DNA of 64,000 bases, from NCBI GenBank assembly GCA_033763695.1, contig JANRKB010000050.1, positions 124,001 through 188,000 of the forward strand. Direction: 5' to 3'. Below, in pieces: positions 26,450 to 34,640 of the stretch. Each line of letters opens with the position of its first letter. The first letter of the stretch is position 1. The notes beneath the pieces were generated by a model, which saw only the letters and a list, made by a program, of their open reading frames with translations, made no database searches and was not told where the DNA came from. The position numbers were made by a program, and so were the translations under genes. The stretch is from JANRKB01 sp033763695. Lineage in GTDB: Bacteria; Planctomycetota; Phycisphaerae; Phycisphaerales; UBA1924.

Positions 26450-27142
26450 ATGCTCATCCTGTTTGATATTGACGCGACGCTGACCCACACGAGCAGCGTT
26501 GGAATCAAGGCGATTGTTCGAACCGGGCAGCGGCTGTTTGGGCCGCAGTTCTCCGAGGTCGGGATCGACGTCGCGGGGCGACTGGATCCGTTGATCATCG
26601 GCGAGATGCTCGAGCGTGCGGGGGCGGCACGCAACAACGAGAACATCGCCAAGCTGCGCGAGGGGTATGTCGAGGCGATGCGGACGGAACTGTTCCGGCC
26701 CGGGATCAGCCGCGCGTGTCCCGGCATGCCCGAGTTGCTGCGTGCGCTGCAGGCGCAGAGTGCGGCGACGCTTGGACTGCTGACGGGGAACTTTGAACAA
26801 ACGGGACTGCTAAAGATCCAAGCGTGCGGCTATGAACCGGAGGTCTTTCGCGTGCGGGTGTGGGGCGATGACTCGCCACTTGATCCTCCGGCGCGAGATC
26901 ATCTGCCGCCGGTGGCGATGGAGCGGTATGCGAAGCTGATGGGGAAGCCGATTGCCGGGAGTCAGGTGACGATCATCGGCGATACGCCGCACGACGTGCG
27001 ATGTGCGAAGGTGAATGGCTGCCGCGTGCTTGGTGTGGCGACGGGGCGGTACGACGTGGCGACGCTGGAGGCGCACGGCGCGGACCTGGCCGTGCCCACG
27101 GTGGAAGACACGGCGCGGGTTGCGAAGTGGCTGCTGGGCTGA
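26450..27142 (+). CDS. HAD-superfamily hydrolase, phosphoglycolate phosphatase-like
   Basis: A 230-residue HAD phosphatase. LILFDIDATLTHT (residues 2-14) gives the nucleophile and acid Asp (DxD), LGLLTGNF (about 106-113) is motif II, and VTIIGDTPHDVRCAKVNG (about 177-194) motif IV. A helical cap lies between motifs I and II. Substrate unknown. GTG/ATG codons upstream at 26405-26410 are possible starts but would precede the family sequence by 15 residues. It is divergent from sdaA. Confidence 0.85.
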   Translation: MLILFDIDATLTHTSSVGIKAIVRTGQRLFGPQFSEVGIDVAGRLDPLIIGEMLERAGAARNNENIAKLREGYVEAMRTELFRPGISRACPGMPELLRALQAQSAATLGLLTGNFEQTGLLKIQACGYEPEVFRVRVWGDDSPLDPPARDHLPPVAMERYAKLMGKPIAGSQVTIIGDTPHDVRCAKVNGCRVLGVATGRYDVATLEAHGADLAVPTVEDTARVAKWLLG

Positions 27143-27184
27143 TCGAGCGGATGGGGCGTGTCTTGGGCGGAACGCCGCGCGAGA

Positions 27185-28237
27185 TCAGTAGATCGCGTCC
27201 TCGAAGTAGTACTGCTTGGCGTTCTGGGGTGTGATCATCTCGACATCGATGAGCAGGTGGCGGGGCATGAACTCCATCACCTTGTCCTTCTGTCCGTCGC
27301 GCAGGATCGAGACTGCCGTGTGAATGCCCGCGCCGATCATCGACGGTGAATAAGTCACATTGGCGGGGACGAGCGGGTCGTTGTCCATGATCATCTTGAC
27401 GACCTGCTTCATGCCCGCGCCGGGGAAGACGAAGAGGTCCTTGTCGCGCTTGGCGTCCTTGATCGCCTTGATCGCGCCGAGCGCGACATCGTCGTCGCCG
27501 GCCCAGACCGCGTCGATCTTGGGGAACTGCGTGAGGAACGTCTGCATGACGTTGAGGCCCTTCTCGCGATTCCACATCGCGGGCTGCTGGCCGAGGATCT
27601 TGATGTCGGGGTAACGCGTCAGCACTTCCTTGAAGGCATTGACGCGATCGGTGTTCACGGTGCAGGGAATGCCTTCGAGGATGACGATGTTGCCCTTGCC
27701 GCCGAGTTTGGTGGCGATGAACTCCGCGGCTTTGCGGCCGAAGGCCTTGTTGTCACCTTCGAGGAAGATATCGGCGACGGGTTCGGTGAAGCCGCGATCG
27801 ACGTTGACGATGAAGACGCCTTTGTTGTGGGCCTTCTTGGCGATGGGCGTGAGTGCCGCGGACTCGGTGGCGAGCACGACGAGGCCGTCGATGCCCTTGA
27901 CGAGCATGTCCTCGATGTCGGCGACCTGCTTCTCAGGGCCGGGCGCGGTGGCGTAGACGAACTCGACGTTGGGATAGAGGGCCATCGCGCGCTTGGCCCA
28001 CCAGCCGATGCCGGCAGTCCAGCCGTGGGTGGCGGCGGGGACGGAGACGCCGATGCGGACCTTCTTGGCCGCGGCGGGGGTTGTGGCGGGCTGGGATGCG
28101 GCCTCGGTCGAGTTGGTGCGCTCGGCGCTGGTCATGCCGCCGAGCGTGGCGAAGGCAGCGCCCGCGAGGGTGGCGGCGGAGAGAGCGACGAGCGCGGCAC
28201 GGCGCGAGAGTGGAGAAGCGCGGCGGACGACGGGCAT
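27185..28237 (-). CDS. periplasmic sugar-binding protein (ribose/xylose type)
   Basis: A 350-residue substrate-binding protein. A twin-arginine-like basic head and hydrophobic stretch (SRRAALVALSAATLAGAAFA) form the signal, then KKVRIGVSVPAATHGWTAGI, the start of the type I periplasmic-binding fold, with GIDGLVVLATESAALTPIAK, NVDRG and VWAGDDDVALGAIKAIKDA. CGGAGC before the ATG at 28237 serves as ribosome site. No ABC permease or ATPase is nearby, so it is an orphan receptor here. The frame continues upstream without a stop into the HTH region at 28238-28855. Confidence 0.88.
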   Translation of the reverse strand: MPVVRRASPLSRRAALVALSAATLAGAAFATLGGMTSAERTNSTEAASQPATTPAAAKKVRIGVSVPAATHGWTAGIGWWAKRAMALYPNVEFVYATAPGPEKQVADIEDMLVKGIDGLVVLATESAALTPIAKKAHNKGVFIVNVDRGFTEPVADIFLEGDNKAFGRKAAEFIATKLGGKGNIVILEGIPCTVNTDRVNAFKEVLTRYPDIKILGQQPAMWNREKGLNVMQTFLTQFPKIDAVWAGDDDVALGAIKAIKDAKRDKDLFVFPGAGMKQVVKMIMDNDPLVPANVTYSPSMIGAGIHTAVSILRDGQKDKVMEFMPRHLLIDVEMITPQNAKQYYFEDAIY

Positions 28238-28855
28238 GGGCGTGCTCCGGTGTGGTGCGGTGTGAACAGACTGCTTGAACGAGATCACCGGCATCATACC
28301 GGATGGCGGCGCGGGTTCGAGGGCCGCGGGTGGAGCGGGCGGCGCGGCGGGGGTGATCGATGCGCACGACACGGGGGTGTGATCGCGTGTGACCACGATC
28401 GACGGTTCGATTGTGGGGTGCTCTGCGTTGGAGTCATGAATGTGATGCCGCGGCGTGGTGGCAGCGGGGCGTGCAAGGCGGACGAGCGCGGCGGCGGCCT
28501 TGCGGGCGGTCTCCAGGGCGCGGGGGTTGGTGCGCTTGCTGGTGTAGGGGTCGTCGCGCACGTCAAGCAACGCCTGGACGGACGAGGGCATGTTCTCACG
28601 CGCGATGTCGCGACCGCGGCGGAGGTTGAAGGCGGTGACGCGTTCGACGTGCGCGGCGATGTCGGGGCGGTCGAGCCAAGACATGAGCGTGGCGAGCGGG
28701 ATGGCGAAGTGGGAGGCGATGTCGCGGGCTTCGAGGCCGCGGTCGAAGTAGAGGGTGATGAGCTCGGCGTCGCGGTCGCGATCGGGAGCGGGAGGATTGG
28801 GATTGAGGAGATCGGCGGGGAGGGATTGGGATGCGGTTTGGGTTTGCGCGAGCAT
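28238..28855 (-). CDS. HTH-containing region in frame with the sugar-binding protein
   Basis: From the ATG at 28855, about 206 residues are read before the sugar-binding protein start, with no stop codon between. Residues 28-115 look like a helix-turn-helix protein (ELITLYFDRGLEARDIASHF, then AIPLATLMSWLDRPDIAAHV), as in small DNA-binding terminase-like or homeodomain-like proteins. A Pro/Ala-rich stretch follows. Either a 556-residue fusion is made (placing a signal peptide internally), or the HTH gene has lost its stop, or it is translated with readthrough. TATGAT inside its 3' part could be a -10 box for the downstream gene. Confidence 0.45.
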
Positions 28856-29178
28856 GGCGACGCTCCGGCGGGGGAAGTTGTCGGGTGGCGGCCCGGGAGC
28901 GGCGCGTGCGGCACGCGCCTCTACATGCACGGGCGACGGACGCGTTTGCGCGCGCAGGAGTGTCCGGCGCGGAAGCGCGAGGTGGGGTTGGTGCAGTGAT
29001 TGTCGAAGAAAGAAAATCTGAGATGTTGTTGTGGGAAAGAGGCTGTTTGCACCGCCGTGCGCGCGCAAATGTGGATGTATGGGGGAAGGCACTGGGCATC
29101 GGGCGTTGGGCATTGGGCATTGGGGGAGTTCGGCGCGTGAGCGTGGTGGTTGAGTTTTGGAGGATGGATGTGAAGGCA
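28856..29178. other. intergenic stretch, no gene
   Basis: About 320 bp upstream of the HTH region and before the repeat block. It holds GGGCATTGGGCATTGGG-type short tandem repeats near 29098-29122 and no credible gene. It must contain the HTH promoter on the minus strand. Confidence 0.3.
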
Positions 29179-29362
29179 GCATCGATGTCCGCGAAGACGA
29201 GGACATCGATGGCACGGGGAACCACCCCTCATCCCCGGCTGCGCCGGACCTTCTCCCCGGGGCGGGGAGATGGTGGAGCAGGAGGGCGCGGGATGAGTCG
29301 GAAGTGACGGGCGCGCTGGGGGCGGCATCGATGTCTTCGAAGACGAGGACGTCGGTGGTGCG
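29179..29362. repeat. repeat block C3-D4-C4
   Basis: Palindrome C3 (29179-29215, arms ATCGATGTCC), module D in reverse orientation (29222-29274) and palindrome C4 (29326-29362; ATCGATGTCTTCGAAGACGA, second arm partly changed). The D-C order is the mirror image of that at 14.5 kb. It lies just upstream of deoC. Confidence 0.85.
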
Positions 29363-29396
29363 GGAGCGGGGCGTGAGGGAATACCTATTATTGAGC

Positions 29397-30392
29397 ATGC
29401 GCCCAAGTCCGACTGTTGATGCCGTGATGGCCGCCGAGCGTGCCGCGTCGTTTACGAAGCGTTCGATCAAGAACGCGGCGAAGCTGAGCGGTCTGAAGCT
29501 GGCGTTGTCGATGCTTGATCTGACGACCTTGGAGGGCAAGGACTCGCCGGAGAAGGCGCGTTCGCTGTGCCGCAAGGCGATCACGCCTTGGGAGCAGGAG
29601 CCGGAGTTGCCGTCGGTGGCGGCGGTGTGCGTGTATCCGTCGCTGGTGAAGACGTGCAAGGAAGCGCTGGGGTCGAGCGGGATCAAGGTCGCGAGCGTCG
29701 CCACGGGCTTTCCGAGCGGGCAGTTTCCGATTGATGTCCGGCTGGAGGACACGCGGCGCGCGGTGGCGGACGGCGCGGACGAGATTGACATGGTGATCAG
29801 CCGCGGCAGTTTTCTGGCGGGTCGCTATGACGAGGTGGCGGAAGAGATCCGCGCGGTGAAGCGTGCGTGCATTGACGAGAGCGGTGGGGCGTCACGATCT
29901 TTTCCGCGGTTTGCCTCGCTCAAGGTAATTCTTGAGACAGGGGAACTGGAGACGCTGGACAACGTGCGGCACGCGAGCGATCTGGCGATCCGCGCTATGG
30001 CGGATGTCGATCTGGAGTGGGACAGCTCGTATGGGCGGGAGTCGCGGGCGACGCGGCCGTCGGACTTCATCAAGACGAGTACGGGCAAGGTGCAGCCGGC
30101 GGCGACGATGCCGGTGACGCTGGTGATGCTCGAAGCGGTGCGCGATTGGTATCTGGAGACGGGGTACAAGGTGGGCGTGAAGCCCGCGGGCGGCATCCGC
30201 ACCGCGAAGCAGTCGCTGCATTACCTCGTGATGGTGAAGGAAACGCTGGGTGTGCTTGAGGGCGGCGAGGCGTGGCTGCACGCGGACCTGTTCCGCTTCG
30301 GCGCGTCGACGCTGGCGAATGACATCCTGCGGCAGATCGCGTGGCTCAAGGGCGGGAAGTACATGGCGGCGTATGACTTCGCCGAGGCGTGA
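29397..30392 (+). CDS. deoC: deoxyribose-phosphate aldolase
   Basis: Cleaves 2-deoxyribose-5-phosphate to glyceraldehyde-3-phosphate and acetaldehyde in deoxynucleoside breakdown. 331 residues (long form). TIM-barrel motifs: VAAVCVYPSLV (about 78-88), ADEIDMVISRG, the Schiff-base region DFIKTSTGK (about 222-230) with the catalytic Lys, and VGVKPAGGIRT (about 259-269) with the second Lys. The ATG at 29397 follows the repeat block closely. Confidence 0.93.
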   Translation: MRPSPTVDAVMAAERAASFTKRSIKNAAKLSGLKLALSMLDLTTLEGKDSPEKARSLCRKAITPWEQEPELPSVAAVCVYPSLVKTCKEALGSSGIKVASVATGFPSGQFPIDVRLEDTRRAVADGADEIDMVISRGSFLAGRYDEVAEEIRAVKRACIDESGGASRSFPRFASLKVILETGELETLDNVRHASDLAIRAMADVDLEWDSSYGRESRATRPSDFIKTSTGKVQPAATMPVTLVMLEAVRDWYLETGYKVGVKPAGGIRTAKQSLHYLVMVKETLGVLEGGEAWLHADLFRFGASTLANDILRQIAWLKGGKYMAAYDFAEA

Positions 30393-30405
30393 GTGAGGAC
30401 GCGCG

Positions 30406-30493
30406 GTGTCGCCGCGATGCGGCTCGGGATGGAGAGGCGGCGCTTTCCCCGGGGCTGTCGCCCCGGGCTTGGAACGTGCGGCCCTTCGGGCCT
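30406..30493. repeat. module E4 of the composite repeat, reverse orientation
   Basis: GTGTCGCCGCGATGCGGCTC, CGGGGCTGTCGCCCCGGGCT and CGGCCCTTCGGGCC in the reverse order of E1-E3. It lies between the convergent deoC and NTF2-VOC genes and could act as a two-way terminator. Confidence 0.85.
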
Positions 30494-30530
30494 GAATACA
30501 TCGGCGCTTGTGGAGCGACGCGTTGCGGAT

Positions 30531-31349
30531 TCAGGTGCAGCTCAAGCCCTGACTGATGCGAAAGACGTGGCCGTCGGGATGGCGCACGTGCATCTCGCGG
30601 ACGCCCCACGGCTCATTGGTGGGCGGGTGGGTGACGTCGAGGCCTCGTGCGAGGCAGCGCTGATGAACTTCATCGACGTTCAAAACCCAGATGCTCATCC
30701 AGACGCCCTTGTCGATGGTGTCGTCTTGGCCCGGGCCGCCGGAGGTTGAAGTGTTCGGGCCGCGGCCTTTGCCGCCTTGGCCGTCTTTGCAGAGGAAGAT
30801 CTGGCACTCGGCGGCGCCGACGGCACCGAAGGTGGGCGGGGTGCCCCAATCCCAGATCTTGACCCAGCCGAGCGCGGCGAACCACGCGAAGGACGCCTCC
30901 ATGTCGGAGACGTTGAGGATGGGTGTGAGGTGCGAGGGACGCAGCAGTGATGTGCGTGCGGCGGCGGCGTCGAAGCCGTGGGTGTTGTAGGTGGCGCTGG
31001 CGCGGGTGACCTTGTGCTGGTCGTTGAGCGTCATGACTTCGCACGCGACGAGGTCGTGGACGGAGAGGTAGCGGATGACGAGCGTGTCGGTGCCGAAGGT
31101 GTGGCCGAGGGGGACGAAGCGGAGATCGGGATAGCGGTGCAGGGCCTGCTGCCAGTAGGCGCGGAGCGCGGGCTTGCCGCGGAGGATGCCGTCGGGCGTG
31201 CCATCGTTCGAAGAGGCGAGACGCGCGCCGAAGGGCGACGAGAAGACGACGTCGTCGGTGTAGTGCGCGAGGATGCGTTCGAGGTCGTGGGCGTTCCATG
31301 CGCGGAGCCAGTCGCGGGTGAACGCGTCGACGGATGGTTGGGTGAGCAT
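30531..31349 (-). CDS. NTF2-like (SnoaL) and VOC domain fusion protein
   Basis: A 272-residue cytoplasmic protein. Residues 1-125 are an NTF2/SnoaL-type cone (FTRDWLRAWNAHDLERILAH, then YTDDVVFSSPFG). Residues 140-270 form a glyoxalase/bleomycin-resistance (VOC) domain: LTPILNVSDMEASFAWFAAL, then AECQIFLCKD, MSIWVLNVDEVHQRC and VREMHVRHPDGHVFRI. Both are small-molecule binding folds; the VOC part keeps His and Glu positions used for metal. No substrate can be named. Confidence 0.85.
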   Translation of the reverse strand: MLTQPSVDAFTRDWLRAWNAHDLERILAHYTDDVVFSSPFGARLASSNDGTPDGILRGKPALRAYWQQALHRYPDLRFVPLGHTFGTDTLVIRYLSVHDLVACEVMTLNDQHKVTRASATYNTHGFDAAAARTSLLRPSHLTPILNVSDMEASFAWFAALGWVKIWDWGTPPTFGAVGAAECQIFLCKDGQGGKGRGPNTSTSGGPGQDDTIDKGVWMSIWVLNVDEVHQRCLARGLDVTHPPTNEPWGVREMHVRHPDGHVFRISQGLSCT

Positions 31350-31559
31350 GGGCCGAGGATAACACGCGCGCGGACCCGGGAATAACTCGGGCGGACGCGG
31401 GAGGTCGATGCGCAAGTCTTTGAGACGGTGCGAGTTGTGATGATCGCCAAAGTTGGGGATAGACCACAAATCCGTGCCAAAAACACCGATGAATGTTTGT
31501 AAGGGGTTGTCGGGGTCGGCGTCGGTGTTGGAGGTGGGTCAGCGTCTCAGGGGTTCGTT

Positions 31560-34319
31560 GTGCAGCACTCAGAACAGAAACCACGAGAGGCCCGAGACGG
31601 CCGCAGCGCGGCGACGACGACACGCAGCGCGGGTCTTGAGCGCATGGGGCTGTCGACGCTTGCGCTGTTGCTGACGGGCGTGGCGATCGGCGTTTCGACG
31701 TTGGCGATCTTGGTGAACGAGACGTCGCCCGATCATGTGGCGAGCGCGCGGAATCATGTCACGATCACATTGCTTGCGATCAACATCGCGCTGAGCGCGG
31801 GGCTTGTGAGTGCGGCGGTGTTCCTGCGTTCGCACATCACGCGGCCGCTGAAGCAGATGGTGGATGTGGTGCGTGGGCGCGCGATCGGCGCGGTCGAGCA
31901 GGCGATGCCGGCGGTGGGCGGGGAGCTGCAGGATCTGCGAGATGCGCTGCAGGAGTTGTTTGAGCTTTCGAAGCAGCGCGATGCGGAACTGCGGGTGCTG
32001 ACGGATGCCGCGCCGGTGCTGGTGTGGACGAGCGATCGCAACGGCAACTGCACGTACTTCAATCAAGCGTGGCTGCGATTCACGGGGCGCACGCTGGAGG
32101 AAGAAGTGAATGGCGGGTGGCTGGCGGGGCTGCATCCGGATGATCGGGACAGCACGCTGGCGGCGTACATGGATGCGTTGAAGCGGCGTGAGCCGCTGGA
32201 GCTGGAGTATCGCTTCCGTCGGCGCGACGGTGCGTATCGCCAGTTGCTGGATCGGGGCACGCCGCGGTTTGACGGGTCGGGTGTGTTCGTGGGGTATGTG
32301 GGCGCGTGCACGGACATCACGGAGTTGCGGGCGTCGCAGCGGACGCTGGCGCAGACGCAGGCGCGATTCGGTCGGCTGGTGGATGCGCTGGCCGAGGGCG
32401 TGGTGATGCAGGACGCGAGCGATCGCGTACTGGCGTGCAACCCGGCGGCGGCGCGGATCCTGGGCCTGACACGCGAGCAGTTGATGGGTGTCTCGTCGAT
32501 GGATCCGCGCTGGCAGGCGAAGAACGAGAGCGGCGAACCGATCAACGGCGAGAATCATCCGAGCATGGTGTCGATGCGCACGGGCGTGCCGCAGCGGAAT
32601 GTGTTGATGGAGATCAACAAGGCCGACGGCGCTCGTGTCTGGCTGCGCGTCAACTGCGAACTGGTGCGCGACGAGAGCGACGCCATCAGCGGCGTGGTGG
32701 CGTCATTCTCCGATGTGACCGCGGAGCGAGAAGCGGAGCGTCGATTGCGCGACAGCGAGTGGCGCTTCCGCACGCTGGTCGAAGGCACGGACATCGTTTT
32801 GTGGGAGTTTGATCCGGCGGAAGCGCGATTCACTTATGTCTCGCCGCAGGCGGAGCGATGGGGCTATTCACAGGCGGCGTGGCTGGAGCGCGGGTTCTGG
32901 GAGACGACGCTGCATCCGGAGGATCGTGCGCGGGCGATGGAGTTCTGCGCGCGGGAGTCAATTGCGGGACGCGATCACCGCTTCCAGTATCGCATGATCA
33001 AGGGCGACGGCACGATCGTTTGGGTGGACGACTTTGTGAGCGTCAACACCACGGCGAGCGGGAAGCGCGTGCTGCGCGGCGTGCTGGTTGATGTGACGGA
33101 GACGGTGCGGCTGAAGGAGATGGCGGAGGCGGCGAGCCGCGCCAAGAGCGAGTTCCTCGCGAACATGAGCCATGAGATCCGGACGCCGCTGACGGCGATT
33201 CTTGGGTTTGCGGATCTGCTGCACGAGGACGGAGAGATTCATCGTGCGCCGGACAATCGCCTGCAGCACATCGAGACGATTCGCTCGGCGGGGCAGCATC
33301 TGCTGGGACTCATCAACGACATCCTCGACCTGTCAAAGATCGAGGCGGGGCGGATGACGATCGAGGGCGTGGCGTGCAATCCGGCGGCGATGATCGGCGA
33401 GGCCGTGTCGCTCTATGAGGTGCACACGCGCTCAAAGAACATCGGGCTGGGCGTGGAACTGGCGACGCCGATTCCGCAGCAGATCACGACCGATCCGACG
33501 CGGCTGCGCCAGATCGTGATGAACCTGATTGGCAACGCGTGCAAGTTCACGACGCAGGGCGGCATCCGCGTGGTGGTCGGCGTGGCGCAGTCGCGCGGGC
33601 GCGAGTGTCTGCGGATCGACGTGGTTGACACTGGCCCGGGCCTGGACGAGGCGGGAATCGCGCGGCTGTTCAAGCCGTTCACACAGGCGGACACGTCGAC
33701 GACGCGGCGCTTTGGCGGCACGGGGCTGGGGCTGACGATCTGTCGGCGCCTGGCGCAGCTCATGGGCGGCGATGTGTCGCTCGCACAGACCAAGGTGGGC
33801 GAGGGTTCCACGTTCCGCGTGGAAGTGCCGCTCGTGTTCGAGATGGGCACGCCGATGGTGACTGCGGTCGACGCGCCGGCGACGGCGACGACGCCGATGG
33901 ATGCGAGCGCGCCGACGCAGTTGGCGGGGCGCATTCTGCTGGCGGAGGACGGACCGGACAATCAGCGGCTCATCTCGTTCCATCTGCGCAAGGCGGGGGC
34001 GGAGGTTGAGATTGCCGAGAACGGCGTGGTTGCGCTGCAGATGATCGAGCGTGCGATTTGCGAGGGCAGGGAGTATGGCTTGCTCTTGACGGACATGCAG
34101 ATGCCGCTGATGGATGGCTACACGCTGGCGACGACGCTGCGGCAGCGCGGGAGCGTGATGCCGATCGTGGCGATCACGGCGCACGCGATGGAAGGGGATC
34201 GACGTCGCTGCCTTGAAGCGGGCTGCGATGACTACACGTCGAAGCCGATCGATCGCGCGGCGATGCTGCGGACGTGCGCGGCGTGGATGGGCCGCGAGAG
34301 CGCGGCGCGCGCGGCGTAG
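31560..34319 (+). CDS. hybrid sensor histidine kinase (TM, PAS x3, HisKA, HATPase, REC)
   Basis: 919 residues from GTG 31560. Two membrane helices (about 30-50 and 68-88), a HAMP-like segment, three PAS domains with PAC extensions (about 140-265, 270-395, 398-520), HisKA with FLANMSHEIRTPLTAILGFA (His538), HATPase with NLIGNACKFT and GGTGLGLTIC, and a receiver with LTDMQMPLMDGYTL (Asp845). The HisKA-to-REC part is highly similar to the kinase at 21932-24760, so these are paralogues with different sensor halves. No partner gene is adjacent. Confidence 0.93.
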   Translation: MQHSEQKPREARDGRSAATTTRSAGLERMGLSTLALLLTGVAIGVSTLAILVNETSPDHVASARNHVTITLLAINIALSAGLVSAAVFLRSHITRPLKQMVDVVRGRAIGAVEQAMPAVGGELQDLRDALQELFELSKQRDAELRVLTDAAPVLVWTSDRNGNCTYFNQAWLRFTGRTLEEEVNGGWLAGLHPDDRDSTLAAYMDALKRREPLELEYRFRRRDGAYRQLLDRGTPRFDGSGVFVGYVGACTDITELRASQRTLAQTQARFGRLVDALAEGVVMQDASDRVLACNPAAARILGLTREQLMGVSSMDPRWQAKNESGEPINGENHPSMVSMRTGVPQRNVLMEINKADGARVWLRVNCELVRDESDAISGVVASFSDVTAEREAERRLRDSEWRFRTLVEGTDIVLWEFDPAEARFTYVSPQAERWGYSQAAWLERGFWETTLHPEDRARAMEFCARESIAGRDHRFQYRMIKGDGTIVWVDDFVSVNTTASGKRVLRGVLVDVTETVRLKEMAEAASRAKSEFLANMSHEIRTPLTAILGFADLLHEDGEIHRAPDNRLQHIETIRSAGQHLLGLINDILDLSKIEAGRMTIEGVACNPAAMIGEAVSLYEVHTRSKNIGLGVELATPIPQQITTDPTRLRQIVMNLIGNACKFTTQGGIRVVVGVAQSRGRECLRIDVVDTGPGLDEAGIARLFKPFTQADTSTTRRFGGTGLGLTICRRLAQLMGGDVSLAQTKVGEGSTFRVEVPLVFEMGTPMVTAVDAPATATTPMDASAPTQLAGRILLAEDGPDNQRLISFHLRKAGAEVEIAENGVVALQMIERAICEGREYGLLLTDMQMPLMDGYTLATTLRQRGSVMPIVAITAHAMEGDRRRCLEAGCDDYTSKPIDRAAMLRTCAAWMGRESAARAA

Positions 34320-34640
34320 GCCCCAATACAGGCCCGAACAAGATCCTTTCGGCCGGCCCTATCGAGGGCCGTTGGACAGGGTGTGAATCGAGCGGCTTGC
34401 CTATGCTTTCCTCCCTGACTCGGTGGGTCGGGGGCCGATCTTTCCCGCGCTTGCGGGACGGCAAAACCAAGTGTGTGACAGGCCCCGCGAGGGGCGGACC
34501 GGAACGCTCCGGCGGCACGCGAGCACTCGCGTTGCAAGCCCGGCTGTCCTTCCCGAGTGGGTTGGCTCAGAGCGTGTTCTGGTTCATGCGACCGCTTCGA
34601 TCAGCCACCGTGATCGGCGCTCGCGAGAGATTGTGTCCCC
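34320..34640 (+). promoter_or_regulatory. long, hairpin-rich leader of rpsA
   Basis: 321 bp between the kinase stop and the S1 start. Inverted repeats include CGGCCCTCGATAGGGCC-type arms at about 34353-34371 and CCCGCG...CGCGGG-like pairs. It contains the rpsA promoter and perhaps a structured mRNA leader. S1 in many bacteria represses its own translation through its leader; whether this leader does so is not shown. Confidence 0.4.

Noticed and set aside
26354..26800. Longer serine dehydratase reading through the divergent HAD gene
   Set aside because: The first 150 residues are low-quality and out of family; the HAD gene on the opposite strand is intact.
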